Source of the DNA: Planctomycetota bacterium
GTDB taxonomy: Bacteria; Planctomycetota; Phycisphaerae; WQYP01
Length of the DNA: 16,153 nt
NCBI GenBank assembly: GCA_021785155.1
Contig: JAJYGE010000526.1
Span: 1 to 16,153 of the forward strand
Direction: 5' to 3'
In this document: piece by piece, positions 7,174 to 14,488 of the stretch
How positions within the stretch are numbered: the first letter of the stretch is position 1
How the letters are laid out: every line of letters starts with the position of its first letter
Position numbers and translations under genes: made by a program
The notes under the pieces: generated by a model
Seen by the model: only the letters and a program-made list of their open reading frames with translations
Databases searched by the model: none
Told to the model about the DNA's origin: nothing

Positions 7174-10100
7174 TCAATGAAAATCCCGTGAAACGCTTTG
7201 CAGTTCGCCGGCCGTGCGGGTGATGTTGTGCAGATTCACCGCTCGGCGCACGATGATATGTGTGGTGCCTTCCTGGCGTTGTAATTGGCCCCATACCACC
7301 AGTGCGGTACTGTGACGCAGGTCCATGCGATAGCGCTCGTAGATGCGCGGTTTGACAATCAGATTCATGGTGCCGGTTTCATCTTCCATGGTGATAAATA
7401 AAATGCCTGATGCCGTACCGGGCCTCTGCCGTACCAGCACCAGTCCCGCGACCGCCAAAGATGTCGCATCCGGATGGCGTGCCGCATCGGCCAATTCACT
7501 GGCCGCCACAATGCCGTGTTGATTTAGAATAGACCGGACAAATGACATCGGATGGGCCTTCAGTGACAACCCCACGCTCTGATAATCACAGATCACCTTT
7601 TGCGATTCGGCGATGATCGGCAGACAGGCCCGCGGCTCCATCGGGTTTAATTGATCCAGCAGGGGCAACGCTTCGGATCGTAATCGTCGAATGTGCCACA
7701 ATGCCTCCTGCCGATCCAGCCCCATGGAGCCAAACGCATCCGCGCGTGCCAGCGCTTTTAAATCGGATATGGAACAGCGACTTGCGCGCCGCAGTTCGGA
7801 AATGGATTGCATCGGTCCGTGGCATGCCATGGCATGAGTTATTACATCCGCACCGCTCTGATGCAGGCCCTGTACCATGCGCAATCCCAGCCGCAGTGCC
7901 GGTCCGTCGGCATAAAGCCGATGGCTCGCTGGGGACATATCGCCCGCTGCCGGTTCCAGTGTGCAATCCCATTGCGATTTGCTCACATCCACCGGCAGCA
8001 CGCTTACACCGTGATTCCGCGCATCGCGGATAATCTGTGCGGGCTGATAAAATCCCATGGGTTGGCTGTTTAACAGTGCGCCCGCAAAAGCCGCCGGATA
8101 AAAGCATTTCAACCATGCTGACACATACACCAGCAGCGCAAACGATGCGGCGTGCGATTCCGGAAAACCGTATTCGCCAAAACCTTTAATCTGCTCAAAA
8201 CATCTCCGGGCAAATTCCCGCGTATAACCGTTGGCCACCATGCCGGCGATAATTTTTTCGCCAAACGCGGCCAGTTGATTGCCCTTGCGTTTCCATGCCG
8301 CCATGCTGCGCCGCAACGCATCAGCCTGTCCCGGTGAAAAGCCCGCCGCCACCATCGCCAGCCGCATCACCTGCTCCTGAAACAGCGGCACGCCCAGCGT
8401 GCGTTCCAGCACGCCCCGCACCGCCGCGGATGGAAAGTCCACCGGTTCCTGCCCGTTGCGCCGGCGCAAATACGGATGCACCATGCCGCCTTGAATCGGT
8501 CCGGGCCGCACCAGCGCCACGTCAATGACCAGATCGTAATAACAGCGTGGCTTAAGCCGGGGCAGCATGGCCATCTGGGCGCGGGATTCGACCTGAAATA
8601 CACCGATGGAATCCGCCTGGCACAGCATGTCATAAACTTCGGTTGCCTCCGGCGGTATTGCGGCAAAGGTGATGGTCGCCGTGGCTGGATTTATCCGCCG
8701 GTTCCAGCTATTGACCAGATCAATGGCCTTGCGGATACAAGTCAACATTCCCAGCGCCAGAATATCAATTTTCAAAATGCCCATGGCGTCGAGATCATCC
8801 TTGTCCCATTGAATCACAGATCGGCCGGACATGGAGGCGTTTTCAATGGGAACCAGATCGCACAGCGGTTGTTCGGTAATGACAAAACCTCCCACATGCT
8901 GTGACAGATGCCGGGGAAAGCCTATTAATTCTCCGGCCAGTTCCAGTACCTGCGCAATAATCGTATCCGATGGATTCAGGCCCAATTCCCGCAGTTGCTT
9001 TTCCCGAATCATGCCTTTTTCCCACCAGTCGCCGCTTTTGGCCAGCTTATCCGCACAATCCATGGACAATCCCATGGCCTTGCCGACGTCCCTTAGAGCA
9101 CTTTTGCGGCGATAGGAAATGATCTCCGCGGTAATTGCCGCGCGATCGCGTCCAAAACGCTGGTAGATATATTGAATAACCTCCTCCCGGCGTTCATGTT
9201 CAAAATCAATATCAATATCCGGTGGTTCGTTGCGTTCTTTGCTGATGAAACGCTCCATGAGCAGATCAATGCGTTGCGGATCCACCGCGGTGATACCCAG
9301 ACAAAAACAGACCGCCGAGTTGGCCGCAGCCCCGCGCCCCTGGCATAAAATATTTTGTGCTACCGCAAAGCGCACAATGTCATACACGGTGAGAAAATAG
9401 GCGGGATAATTTAATTCTTCAATCAGGGCAAATTCATGTTCCAGGCGGTGTTGCAGACTTTTCGGAACGCCATCGGGATAGCGCTGAGCGGCCCCTTGCC
9501 TGGTGAGGTGAATCAGATATTGCATCGGGGTTTGACCAGAGGGGCATATTTCATGTGGATAGTGATAGGCCAGTTGAGCCATGGAAAAACTTTTCGACCG
9601 GGCCGCAATTTCGACAGACCGTGCAATGGCGCACGGGTAATGCTGAAATAATCGGCGCATCTCCGCCGGAGATTTCAAATGCCGCTCGGCATGGGCGATG
9701 CGATGAAGCCCCAGTTCATGAATCGTGCAACCCAGACGAATGCACGCCATCACGTCCTGTAGCCGCTGGCGTTGCGGCGTGTGATACAGCACGTCATTGA
9801 CCGCCACCAGAGGGATGTTGGTATGGTTGGACACCTCGGCCAGTTGCATAAGTCCATGGGCGTCGTCGCGGCCATATCGCCGGCTGGCCGCCAATGAAAG
9901 CCGATCGTCATCAAATACCTCTTTCAATTGCCTCAACCGGTGAAGAAAAGCATCATCGGGCTGGTCGGGTGGTAACGCCACCGCCAGCAACCCGGCCTGA
10001 TGTTCAACTACATCAGCCAATGTAATGCGATAAAAGCCCTTGGCGGCTTGTCTGCGCCCCAGCGTAATGAGCCGACATAATCGGCCATAAGAGGCAACAT

Positions 10101-10434
10101 CCGTGGGATATAACAGCATGCCTCGGTTTTCCGCGGTTTCAGATAAGGGCGCTACAGCATCAACATGTATATATGTTCCCACAATCAGGTTTAGACCGGC
10201 CTGCTTGGCCGCGGTATGTGCCCGTACCATGCCCGCCATTGTGGCATGATCGGTTAAGGCCATGGCATGATATTCCAGTTCGACCGCCCGCTGGACCAGT
10301 TCCTCCGGATGGCTGGCACCATGCAGAAACGTGAAGTTGCTGGTGGTTTGCAGTTCCACATATTCCGCCGCCATATCGGAGTTTCGCCGCTGTGTCACCA
10401 TTGGCTTGTAACGCTTTTCAGGCTGTTCCGGCAT
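7174..10434 (-). CDS. dnaE2: Error-prone DNA polymerase III alpha-type subunit DnaE2 (ImuC)
   Basis: C-family polymerase that extends across DNA lesions with ImuB, giving damage-induced mutagenesis. The 1086-residue length fits DnaE2. The N-terminal PHP domain starts near ELQTTSNFTFLHGASHPEEL (about 27-46) and includes LTDHATMAGMVRAH (from 60). The polymerase palm has PDIDIDF (405-411; metal-binding D406 and D408) and the third aspartate D557 in LKIDILALGML. The GFGEYGFPESHAASFALLVY stretch and the C-terminal OB-fold region (LVLVRQRPGTASGILFITMEDETG) are typical, as is the ending SRDFH. Family starts usually correspond to M21 (ATG 10374, MAAEYVELQTTS); ATG 10434 is the longest start, and neither has a strong Shine-Dalgarno sequence. 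It lies 37 nt downstream of imuB on the same strand, almost certainly one operon. Confidence 0.96.
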   Translation of the reverse strand: MPEQPEKRYKPMVTQRRNSDMAAEYVELQTTSNFTFLHGASHPEELVQRAVELEYHAMALTDHATMAGMVRAHTAAKQAGLNLIVGTYIHVDAVAPLSETAENRGMLLYPTDVASYGRLCRLITLGRRQAAKGFYRITLADVVEHQAGLLAVALPPDQPDDAFLHRLRQLKEVFDDDRLSLAASRRYGRDDAHGLMQLAEVSNHTNIPLVAVNDVLYHTPQRQRLQDVMACIRLGCTIHELGLHRIAHAERHLKSPAEMRRLFQHYPCAIARSVEIAARSKSFSMAQLAYHYPHEICPSGQTPMQYLIHLTRQGAAQRYPDGVPKSLQHRLEHEFALIEELNYPAYFLTVYDIVRFAVAQNILCQGRGAAANSAVCFCLGITAVDPQRIDLLMERFISKERNEPPDIDIDFEHERREEVIQYIYQRFGRDRAAITAEIISYRRKSALRDVGKAMGLSMDCADKLAKSGDWWEKGMIREKQLRELGLNPSDTIIAQVLELAGELIGFPRHLSQHVGGFVITEQPLCDLVPIENASMSGRSVIQWDKDDLDAMGILKIDILALGMLTCIRKAIDLVNSWNRRINPATATITFAAIPPEATEVYDMLCQADSIGVFQVESRAQMAMLPRLKPRCYYDLVIDVALVRPGPIQGGMVHPYLRRRNGQEPVDFPSAAVRGVLERTLGVPLFQEQVMRLAMVAAGFSPGQADALRRSMAAWKRKGNQLAAFGEKIIAGMVANGYTREFARRCFEQIKGFGEYGFPESHAASFALLVYVSAWLKCFYPAAFAGALLNSQPMGFYQPAQIIRDARNHGVSVLPVDVSKSQWDCTLEPAAGDMSPASHRLYADGPALRLGLRMVQGLHQSGADVITHAMACHGPMQSISELRRASRCSISDLKALARADAFGSMGLDRQEALWHIRRLRSEALPLLDQLNPMEPRACLPIIAESQKVICDYQSVGLSLKAHPMSFVRSILNQHGIVAASELADAARHPDATSLAVAGLVLVRQRPGTASGILFITMEDETGTMNLIVKPRIYERYRMDLRHSTALVVWGQLQRQEGTTHIIVRRAVNLHNITRTAGELQSVSRDFH

Positions 10435-10442
10435 ACTGATTC

Positions 10443-10462
10443 AAATCTCAAATTTCAGATTT
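10443..10462. repeat. Near-perfect 20-bp palindrome between imuB and dnaE2
   Basis: AAATCT, then an AAATTT centre flanked by single C residues, then AGATTT: 18 of 20 positions are self-complementary. It fills most of the 37-nt gap between the imuB stop and the first dnaE2 ATG, where the dnaE2 ribosome binding site should be. It could form an RNA hairpin affecting dnaE2 translation, or be a protein site. Function unknown. Confidence 0.6.
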
Positions 10463-10471
10463 ACCCTATTT

Positions 10472-12031
10472 CTACACCCATAATCCATGCACCAGCCATT
10501 GCCCGGTTTCCATTTCATGAAACACCCACAGCCATTGCCCGGTCTGATCCAGTACGGCAAAGTAATCTCGTGTGACCGCTGTGGAACCGGTCCACCAGGC
10601 CGTGGTTAAGCGTTCAGGCCCGATGACTCGCTGGCAGGTATAAATGTGTCCCCGCCATTGAATATACCCCGGCGCGTTTTCCGCACCGTCTGTGATTACC
10701 CGCACGGGTTCCGGCGGGTTTAACAGCAGTGAGGGGCGTTGGGTGGTGACAAAATCATCTGGCCGTATCATCCTGCCGCCAACTGTTTCCAGCATGGTCA
10801 GGCGCATGGCCTGTTCGGGAATATGCGAACGTCCTGCCGCAACTATGCCGATGCGCGTGGCGGGTAGTCGTGTTCGCAAAATATCCAACACCGGTGCCAC
10901 AGGCGTCATCGCATCATGGCACTGCCATCTGACGCAGGTATCGGCGTGTAATTGTTCCGGTGGAAGAAGATGTGTTTCCATGGCACGGAAAGTCAGAACT
11001 TCAATGCCGCCGGAAAGTCGCAGTTGCTCCATCCGCGGTCGAATGGCCGCCCATAGCCGGTCTACACGCCGCACCGCCTGGGCCAGAGGAATCGTGATGG
11101 TGGATGTTGCGATATGTGCGCCTGTAATGTCCACCGCCAGCAAAGTGGTCCCCAGATTCCGTTGCGTTAATTCGTGTGCCAACTGTTCGGTTAAAGACCG
11201 GGCCGCCAGCAGAATGCCTTCCAGATTTTCCACCGGTCCATCCGCCCGCCATTGTGCCTCAGGGACGGTGGATAAGGCCATCACCACAGGCAGTTCCATT
11301 CGTCGGCCCAGGAGTTGATCCAGCCGCAGCAGCAATTCCGACGGAAACCGCACCGCCAGTTGATTCCGATCCATGCTCATGACCTGCCCTACGCGTGTAA
11401 TGCCCACTTCCCGCAACGCCGCCTGAGTATCTGCGCTGATGCGCAACGCCGCTGCCGGAAATTCTCCCATAACCGCTGCGATGTCCGCAGGATGGTCGAT
11501 CCTCGCGGGAGTTGCCGCATAACGGGCCAGCGCGATGGCACTGCCGATGGTCGGGGCAATGGCGGTACGGCATGGCAACCCATTGCGCCGCAAGATTCCC
11601 GTGATGCGCCGGGCCAATGCCATCGCCCCGCCATCAAGATGTTCCATGCCGCCGATATGTAACAACAGACAATCCGCACCAGGTTCCGGTTGATTGCCCG
11701 GAAATGGTTCCGCGATACTCACCACGGGAGAAAATCGCACCGCCCAGCGGGCTAATTTTTCCAGCAACCGCCGACTTTCCATCGGCTCAAACGGCACCAT
11801 CTTCACCCGCGGCAACAACGCCCGCGCTTCCGCCACCGCCATGCCCGGGAAAATGCCTCGGCGGCGGCATGTGTCGCAACATCGTCCCACCACGTCCTGT
11901 CGCCTCTGGGACAGGAATAACAACAAGGGTTCATGTGTCACGCCGGATATTAACGTATTGGTCCGCCGTTGTTTCAACCGCATCGCGTAAATATCCCAGT
12001 CCGGCAGATACATACACAAAAACAGACTCAT
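10472..12031 (-). CDS. imuB: ImuB, catalytically inactive Y-family polymerase homologue
   Basis: Mutasome adaptor that links DnaE2 to the sliding clamp. The 519-residue protein (from ATG 12031) has the Y-family N-terminal domain in the inactive ImuB form. It begins SLFLCMYLPDWDIYAMRLKQ, without the metal-binding Asp of true polymerases, and the SIDE catalytic motif reads SIAE (105-108), losing the Asp. LLLHIGGMEHLDGG (about 122-135) and the C-terminal block GPERLTTAWW...TRDYFAVLDQTGQWLWVF...HGLWV are typical of ImuB. I could not assign a clear beta-clamp-binding motif. TTG 12043 would add four residues, but ATG 12031 fits the family N terminus and has GGA about seven bases upstream. It is transcribed from the divergent promoter region at 12046-12090 and followed by dnaE2. 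Confidence 0.92.
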   Translation of the reverse strand: MSLFLCMYLPDWDIYAMRLKQRRTNTLISGVTHEPLLLFLSQRRQDVVGRCCDTCRRRGIFPGMAVAEARALLPRVKMVPFEPMESRRLLEKLARWAVRFSPVVSIAEPFPGNQPEPGADCLLLHIGGMEHLDGGAMALARRITGILRRNGLPCRTAIAPTIGSAIALARYAATPARIDHPADIAAVMGEFPAAALRISADTQAALREVGITRVGQVMSMDRNQLAVRFPSELLLRLDQLLGRRMELPVVMALSTVPEAQWRADGPVENLEGILLAARSLTEQLAHELTQRNLGTTLLAVDITGAHIATSTITIPLAQAVRRVDRLWAAIRPRMEQLRLSGGIEVLTFRAMETHLLPPEQLHADTCVRWQCHDAMTPVAPVLDILRTRLPATRIGIVAAGRSHIPEQAMRLTMLETVGGRMIRPDDFVTTQRPSLLLNPPEPVRVITDGAENAPGYIQWRGHIYTCQRVIGPERLTTAWWTGSTAVTRDYFAVLDQTGQWLWVFHEMETGQWLVHGLWV

Positions 12032-12045
12032 ATAGCATTCCAAAA

Positions 12046-12061
12046 GTTAGGCATATGTTAG
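12046..12061 (-). promoter_or_regulatory. Direct-repeat operator of imuB-dnaE2 (candidate SOS box)
   Basis: The plus strand reads GTTAG-gcatat-GTTAG, so on the imuB coding strand it is CTAAC-N6-CTAAC, two half-sites 11 bp apart, i.e. about one helical turn. It overlaps the last base of the -10 box and covers the predicted transcription start. The same element, in the same orientation relative to its gene, lies in the imuA-like promoter. I see no other GTTAG-N6-GTTAG in the window. Confidence 0.65.
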
Positions 12062-12090
12062 GTATAGCATGGCGGTGGGTGTGATGTCAA
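12061..12090 (-). promoter_or_regulatory. Promoter of imuB-dnaE2
   Basis: On the minus strand a perfect TTGACA (12090-12085), 18 nt, then TATACC (12066-12061). Transcription would start near 12053, leaving a leader of about 22 nt to ATG 12031. The operator at 12046-12061 abuts the -10, a position suited to repression. Confidence 0.6.
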
Positions 12091-12185
12091 ATCAAACCGC
12101 TGAAATCGCCGCAACCCGGCGATTACTTGGGCTGGCTTTCCGCATACACTGTTGGAAAATGAATTCTGAAATCCGAAAAACACTC

Positions 12186-12215
12186 TTGACATAATACCTA
12201 ACAAAATACTAACAT
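12186..12215 (+). promoter_or_regulatory. Promoter of the imuA-like gene
   Basis: A perfect TTGACA (12186-12191), 18 nt, then TAACAT (12210-12215, four of six matches to TATAAT). This is the same -35 box and spacer length as the imuB promoter facing away. Transcription would start near 12222, with a leader of about 26 nt. Confidence 0.55.
12198..12213 (+). promoter_or_regulatory. Direct-repeat operator of the imuA-like gene (candidate SOS box)
   Basis: CTAAC-aaaata-CTAAC lies within the spacer and -10 of the imuA-like promoter. With flanking bases it shares ATACCTAACA with the imuB operator, so 12056-12065 and 12194-12203 are a perfect 10-bp inverted repeat across the intergenic region. A bound repressor would block the promoter. 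Confidence 0.65.
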
Positions 12216-12247
12216 ATAGCCGATCTGAAAATCGTGGAAATAGACGG

Positions 12248-13030
12248 ATGGCTGGTAAACTGACGTTTGCGGATTTGGTGCAGGATTCCGCCCGGCTCAT
12301 TCAGCGGATGGAGCCGGCGGCCACCGCATCGGTGCCGCATAGCCGTGCGCTTACCACCGCCCCCCTGCCGGAGTTATCCATCGGCATTCATGAATGGTTT
12401 TATGGCGAGGAGTTGGATCGGAATAATTCCGGATCACACCCCAAACCGCCGCCCCGGTCATGGGATCGACCATGGCAGCCGGCGGCCCTGACCATGATGA
12501 CCTGGATGGCCGGGCGGATATTACGTCAATTAGAACAAAAATATCTTTTCTGGATCGGTGGCGCGCATTTTCAACCGACCATTCAACTCCTGGCGGCAAT
12601 GTTGCCCGGTCACGGCCTGGCGGAGCGTTGTATTTTTATTGATCCGCCCAATGCGTCGGATCGTATCTGGAGCATTGACCAGGCCCTGCGGTCCAATGCC
12701 GCGGCGGCGGTTATTGCAGATGGTGCCGGAGCGGATATGGCCGCAAGCCGCCGCTGGCAACTGGCAGCGGCGGCGGGTGGTGTGTGCGGGCTGCTGGCTC
12801 GTCCGTTATGGGATATGAACGAACCATGCCTGGCGATCACCCGCTGGCAGGTAACCCCCGTACCCACCGTGACAGTCCATCCGCAGTGGCGTGTGCGACT
12901 GCTGCGCTGTAAACCGCCGATGGTACCCGCCACCGCGAACCGCCAGTGGCTGGCACAGTGGTGTTATGATTCCACCAATGGACAGGGAGAGATGCACATT
13001 CAAATCGTTCCGGCGACGCCCGATAAGTAA
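12248..13030 (+). CDS. ImuA-like (RecA-fold related) mutasome protein
   Basis: Probable partner of ImuB and DnaE2. The 260-residue protein has ImuA-like features: LPELSIGIHEWFYGEE (about 39-54), corresponding to the LPxGxHE block, the IDPPNASDRIWSIDQALRS stretch, and the distal RRWQLAAAAGGVCGLLARPL followed by TRWQVTPVPTVTVHPQWRVRLLRCK, which resembles the ImuA/SulA-like C-terminal region. No Walker A (GxxxxGK[ST]) is visible: the expected place holds a Pro/Arg-rich loop (SHPKPPPRSWDRPW), so ATP binding is doubtful. A GTGGA ribosome binding site lies nine bases before ATG 12248. The position is unusual: it is divergent from imuB-dnaE2 instead of upstream in the same operon, but shares twin operators with it. 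The name imuA is inferred partly from context. Confidence 0.75.
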   Translation: MAGKLTFADLVQDSARLIQRMEPAATASVPHSRALTTAPLPELSIGIHEWFYGEELDRNNSGSHPKPPPRSWDRPWQPAALTMMTWMAGRILRQLEQKYLFWIGGAHFQPTIQLLAAMLPGHGLAERCIFIDPPNASDRIWSIDQALRSNAAAAVIADGAGADMAASRRWQLAAAAGGVCGLLARPLWDMNEPCLAITRWQVTPVPTVTVHPQWRVRLLRCKPPMVPATANRQWLAQWCYDSTNGQGEMHIQIVPATPDK

Positions 13031-13079
13031 ATAAATAAGATTTTTTCTTTACTTTCAGCCCCCTGATGAAGTACCATTC

Positions 13080-13085
13080 TATAAT
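13080..13085 (+). promoter_or_regulatory. Candidate -10 element of the prepilin-like gene
   Basis: A perfect TATAAT, 63 nt before the ATG. No TTGACA-like -35 lies at a usual distance, so it may need an activator, or the match may be chance. The 118-nt gap to the imuA-like gene has no clear terminator hairpin. Confidence 0.3.
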
Positions 13086-13148
13086 AGATCAAGCCCCACG
13101 GCGAAGGGCCAGCGAAGATGTATTATCTTTTTCAGAGAGGAAATACCG

Positions 13149-14138
13149 ATGGTCAGACGACAATCAAAAAGTCGAGGCGGTGCCAACGCCTTGAAGCGGG
13201 CTTTCTCCCTGCTGGAAATCCTTGTGGTCATCTCAATTATTGCGATTTTGATTGCCATTCTGATCCCCGCATTAGCCGCGGCCAAAGCGGAATCTCAAAC
13301 GGTGGGCTGTCTGGCCAATCAGCGTGAAATTGCGCAGGGTCTGATCATGTTTTCCCATCAGCATCATGGGTATATGGTCAAGGGATCGAATAATGGGTAC
13401 GGGGTGACGGGGAAAACAACAACATCTGATGGGGCATATATGGATGCACCACAGGTTTGGAACTACGGCAATAGTACGTCGCCCGCACTGAACTGGGATC
13501 AGGTTCTTGTTACGGACACTTTTGTCAATTTTGGCGTGCTTCAGGACCCGGCTGATACGCAGGACGATTATCTGAAAACAGGCAACGGACAATTACGCTA
13601 CTCCACTGTGCCCGGTACGCCCATTGCTTCAGCGCCGCCCTACCAGAATCTGCCCGGCTCCTACCGCCTGAACAGCAGCAATCAGCCCGAGTATTATCAA
13701 AGTGCAGCGGGGGCCACCAATACCTATGAATCCCCAATTTATAATGCCTACCCGGTCGCCAGCGTGCCGGATCCCGCCGAGTCCATCGTGCTTTGCGATG
13801 GTGGATATGCCACCGGATGGCAAACCTATGCCGACGTGGCAACTTGGGCGAACACCACAACTGCGAACGCAGCCGAGGAAATCGGCTATTCCGGCAATCC
13901 AAACGGCGGCACCAACAATATCAGCAACATTAACACCACCATCCACTCCGGTAAGTTCAATGTCGCATATCTTGATGGCCACTGCGCCACCATGAATTGG
14001 GTGAATACCTGGGCACCGGCGGGGCAGCCGGTGATTGTTCTGGCAAGCTCCAGTGCAAAGGCCTGGAGTGATGGCGGCACCGCTCCTGTTACCACCCAGT
14101 GGCGGCAGATATTCAGTTGGGATTTTCAGGATCAATAG
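13149..14138 (+). CDS. Prepilin-like protein with H-X9-DG motif
   Basis: Secreted or membrane-anchored pseudopilin-like protein of the type found in many paralogous copies in planctomycetes and Verrucomicrobia; the role of individual members is unknown. The N terminus is a class III (type IV pilin) signal: a basic leader ending KRA, then FSLLEILVVISIIAILIAIL (F19 would be +1 and E23 the +5 glutamate), predicting cleavage and methylation by a prepilin peptidase. The residue before the cleavage site is Ala (A18), not the usual Gly. The rest is a Ser/Asn/Gly/Tyr-rich soluble domain with few charges. Near the C terminus H266 is followed by nine residues and D276-G277 (VAYLDGH), the signature H-X9-DG motif. 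GAGAGG at 13135-13140, eight bases before the ATG, supports the start. It is apparently monocistronic. Confidence 0.9.
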   Translation: MVRRQSKSRGGANALKRAFSLLEILVVISIIAILIAILIPALAAAKAESQTVGCLANQREIAQGLIMFSHQHHGYMVKGSNNGYGVTGKTTTSDGAYMDAPQVWNYGNSTSPALNWDQVLVTDTFVNFGVLQDPADTQDDYLKTGNGQLRYSTVPGTPIASAPPYQNLPGSYRLNSSNQPEYYQSAAGATNTYESPIYNAYPVASVPDPAESIVLCDGGYATGWQTYADVATWANTTTANAAEEIGYSGNPNGGTNNISNINTTIHSGKFNVAYLDGHCATMNWVNTWAPAGQPVIVLASSSAKAWSDGGTAPVTTQWRQIFSWDFQDQ

Positions 14139-14488
14139 GATTCGCTTTACGGATGTGGACATTTTTCCGCAATGGTGGGGGTGGCGTTTCCGCCGCGAAC
14201 GCGCGGGCCAAGGCCACGCGGCTAAAATGGGATGATACGACACAATCAGGTATACGGATTTATTACCAGGCCCGCTTTTCGGGATGCGTCCACAACGACA
14301 CGAATTGGCGGTGCGGCGGCCCCATGCCGGGCATTATTTCAGCAAAATTTCCAAGTTGGACCACACCATAATTCCGCCATGCAACAATAAGCATCACCCA
14401 TTACGCGGATAAGATGTCGCCGTTGCGTAATAAAAAACCTTTGAAAGCCGGTGCGACGAATCGCTATTGCGGTTCATGTCGCCATGCC
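14139..14488. other. Intergenic region with repeat copy 2, no gene seen
   Basis: About 350 bp between two converging genes. It contains repeat copy 2 (14198-14268). A possible stem-loop at 14453-14482 (GCGAC/GTCGC outer arms, CGC/GCG inner arms) lies just beyond the stop of the leftward Tim44-like gene. On the minus strand a run of six T follows it, but 15 nt away, too far for a standard intrinsic terminator. A 90-codon open frame across 14099-14371 has no ribosome binding site and partly overlaps the prepilin-like gene; I read it as chance or remnant. Confidence 0.5.
14198..14268 (+). repeat. Dispersed intergenic repeat, copy 2
   Basis: Pairs with 222-292 over 71 nt without gaps: 32 of 37 at the left, 3 of 20 in the middle, 12 of 14 at the right. 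Beyond it both copies have a weaker match (CGGCGCCATGC at 327-337 and CGGCCCCATGC at 14317-14327), but at different spacing. The element could therefore be longer than 71 nt and have suffered insertions or deletions. Family unknown. Confidence 0.45.

Noticed and set aside
12044..12247. E. coli (CTGT-N8-ACAG) or Bacillus (GAAC-N4-GTTC) type LexA boxes
   Set aside because: Neither pattern is present in the imu intergenic region; only the CTAAC direct repeats stand out.
14099..14371. 90-codon open frame downstream of the prepilin-like gene
   Set aside because: No ribosome binding site, starts inside the prepilin-like gene in another frame, and carries the dispersed repeat; kept only as a repeat observation.
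14432..14482. Stem-loop plus T-run after the Tim44-like gene as an intrinsic terminator
   Set aside because: The T-run is 15 nt from a weak interrupted stem, unlike a standard terminator.
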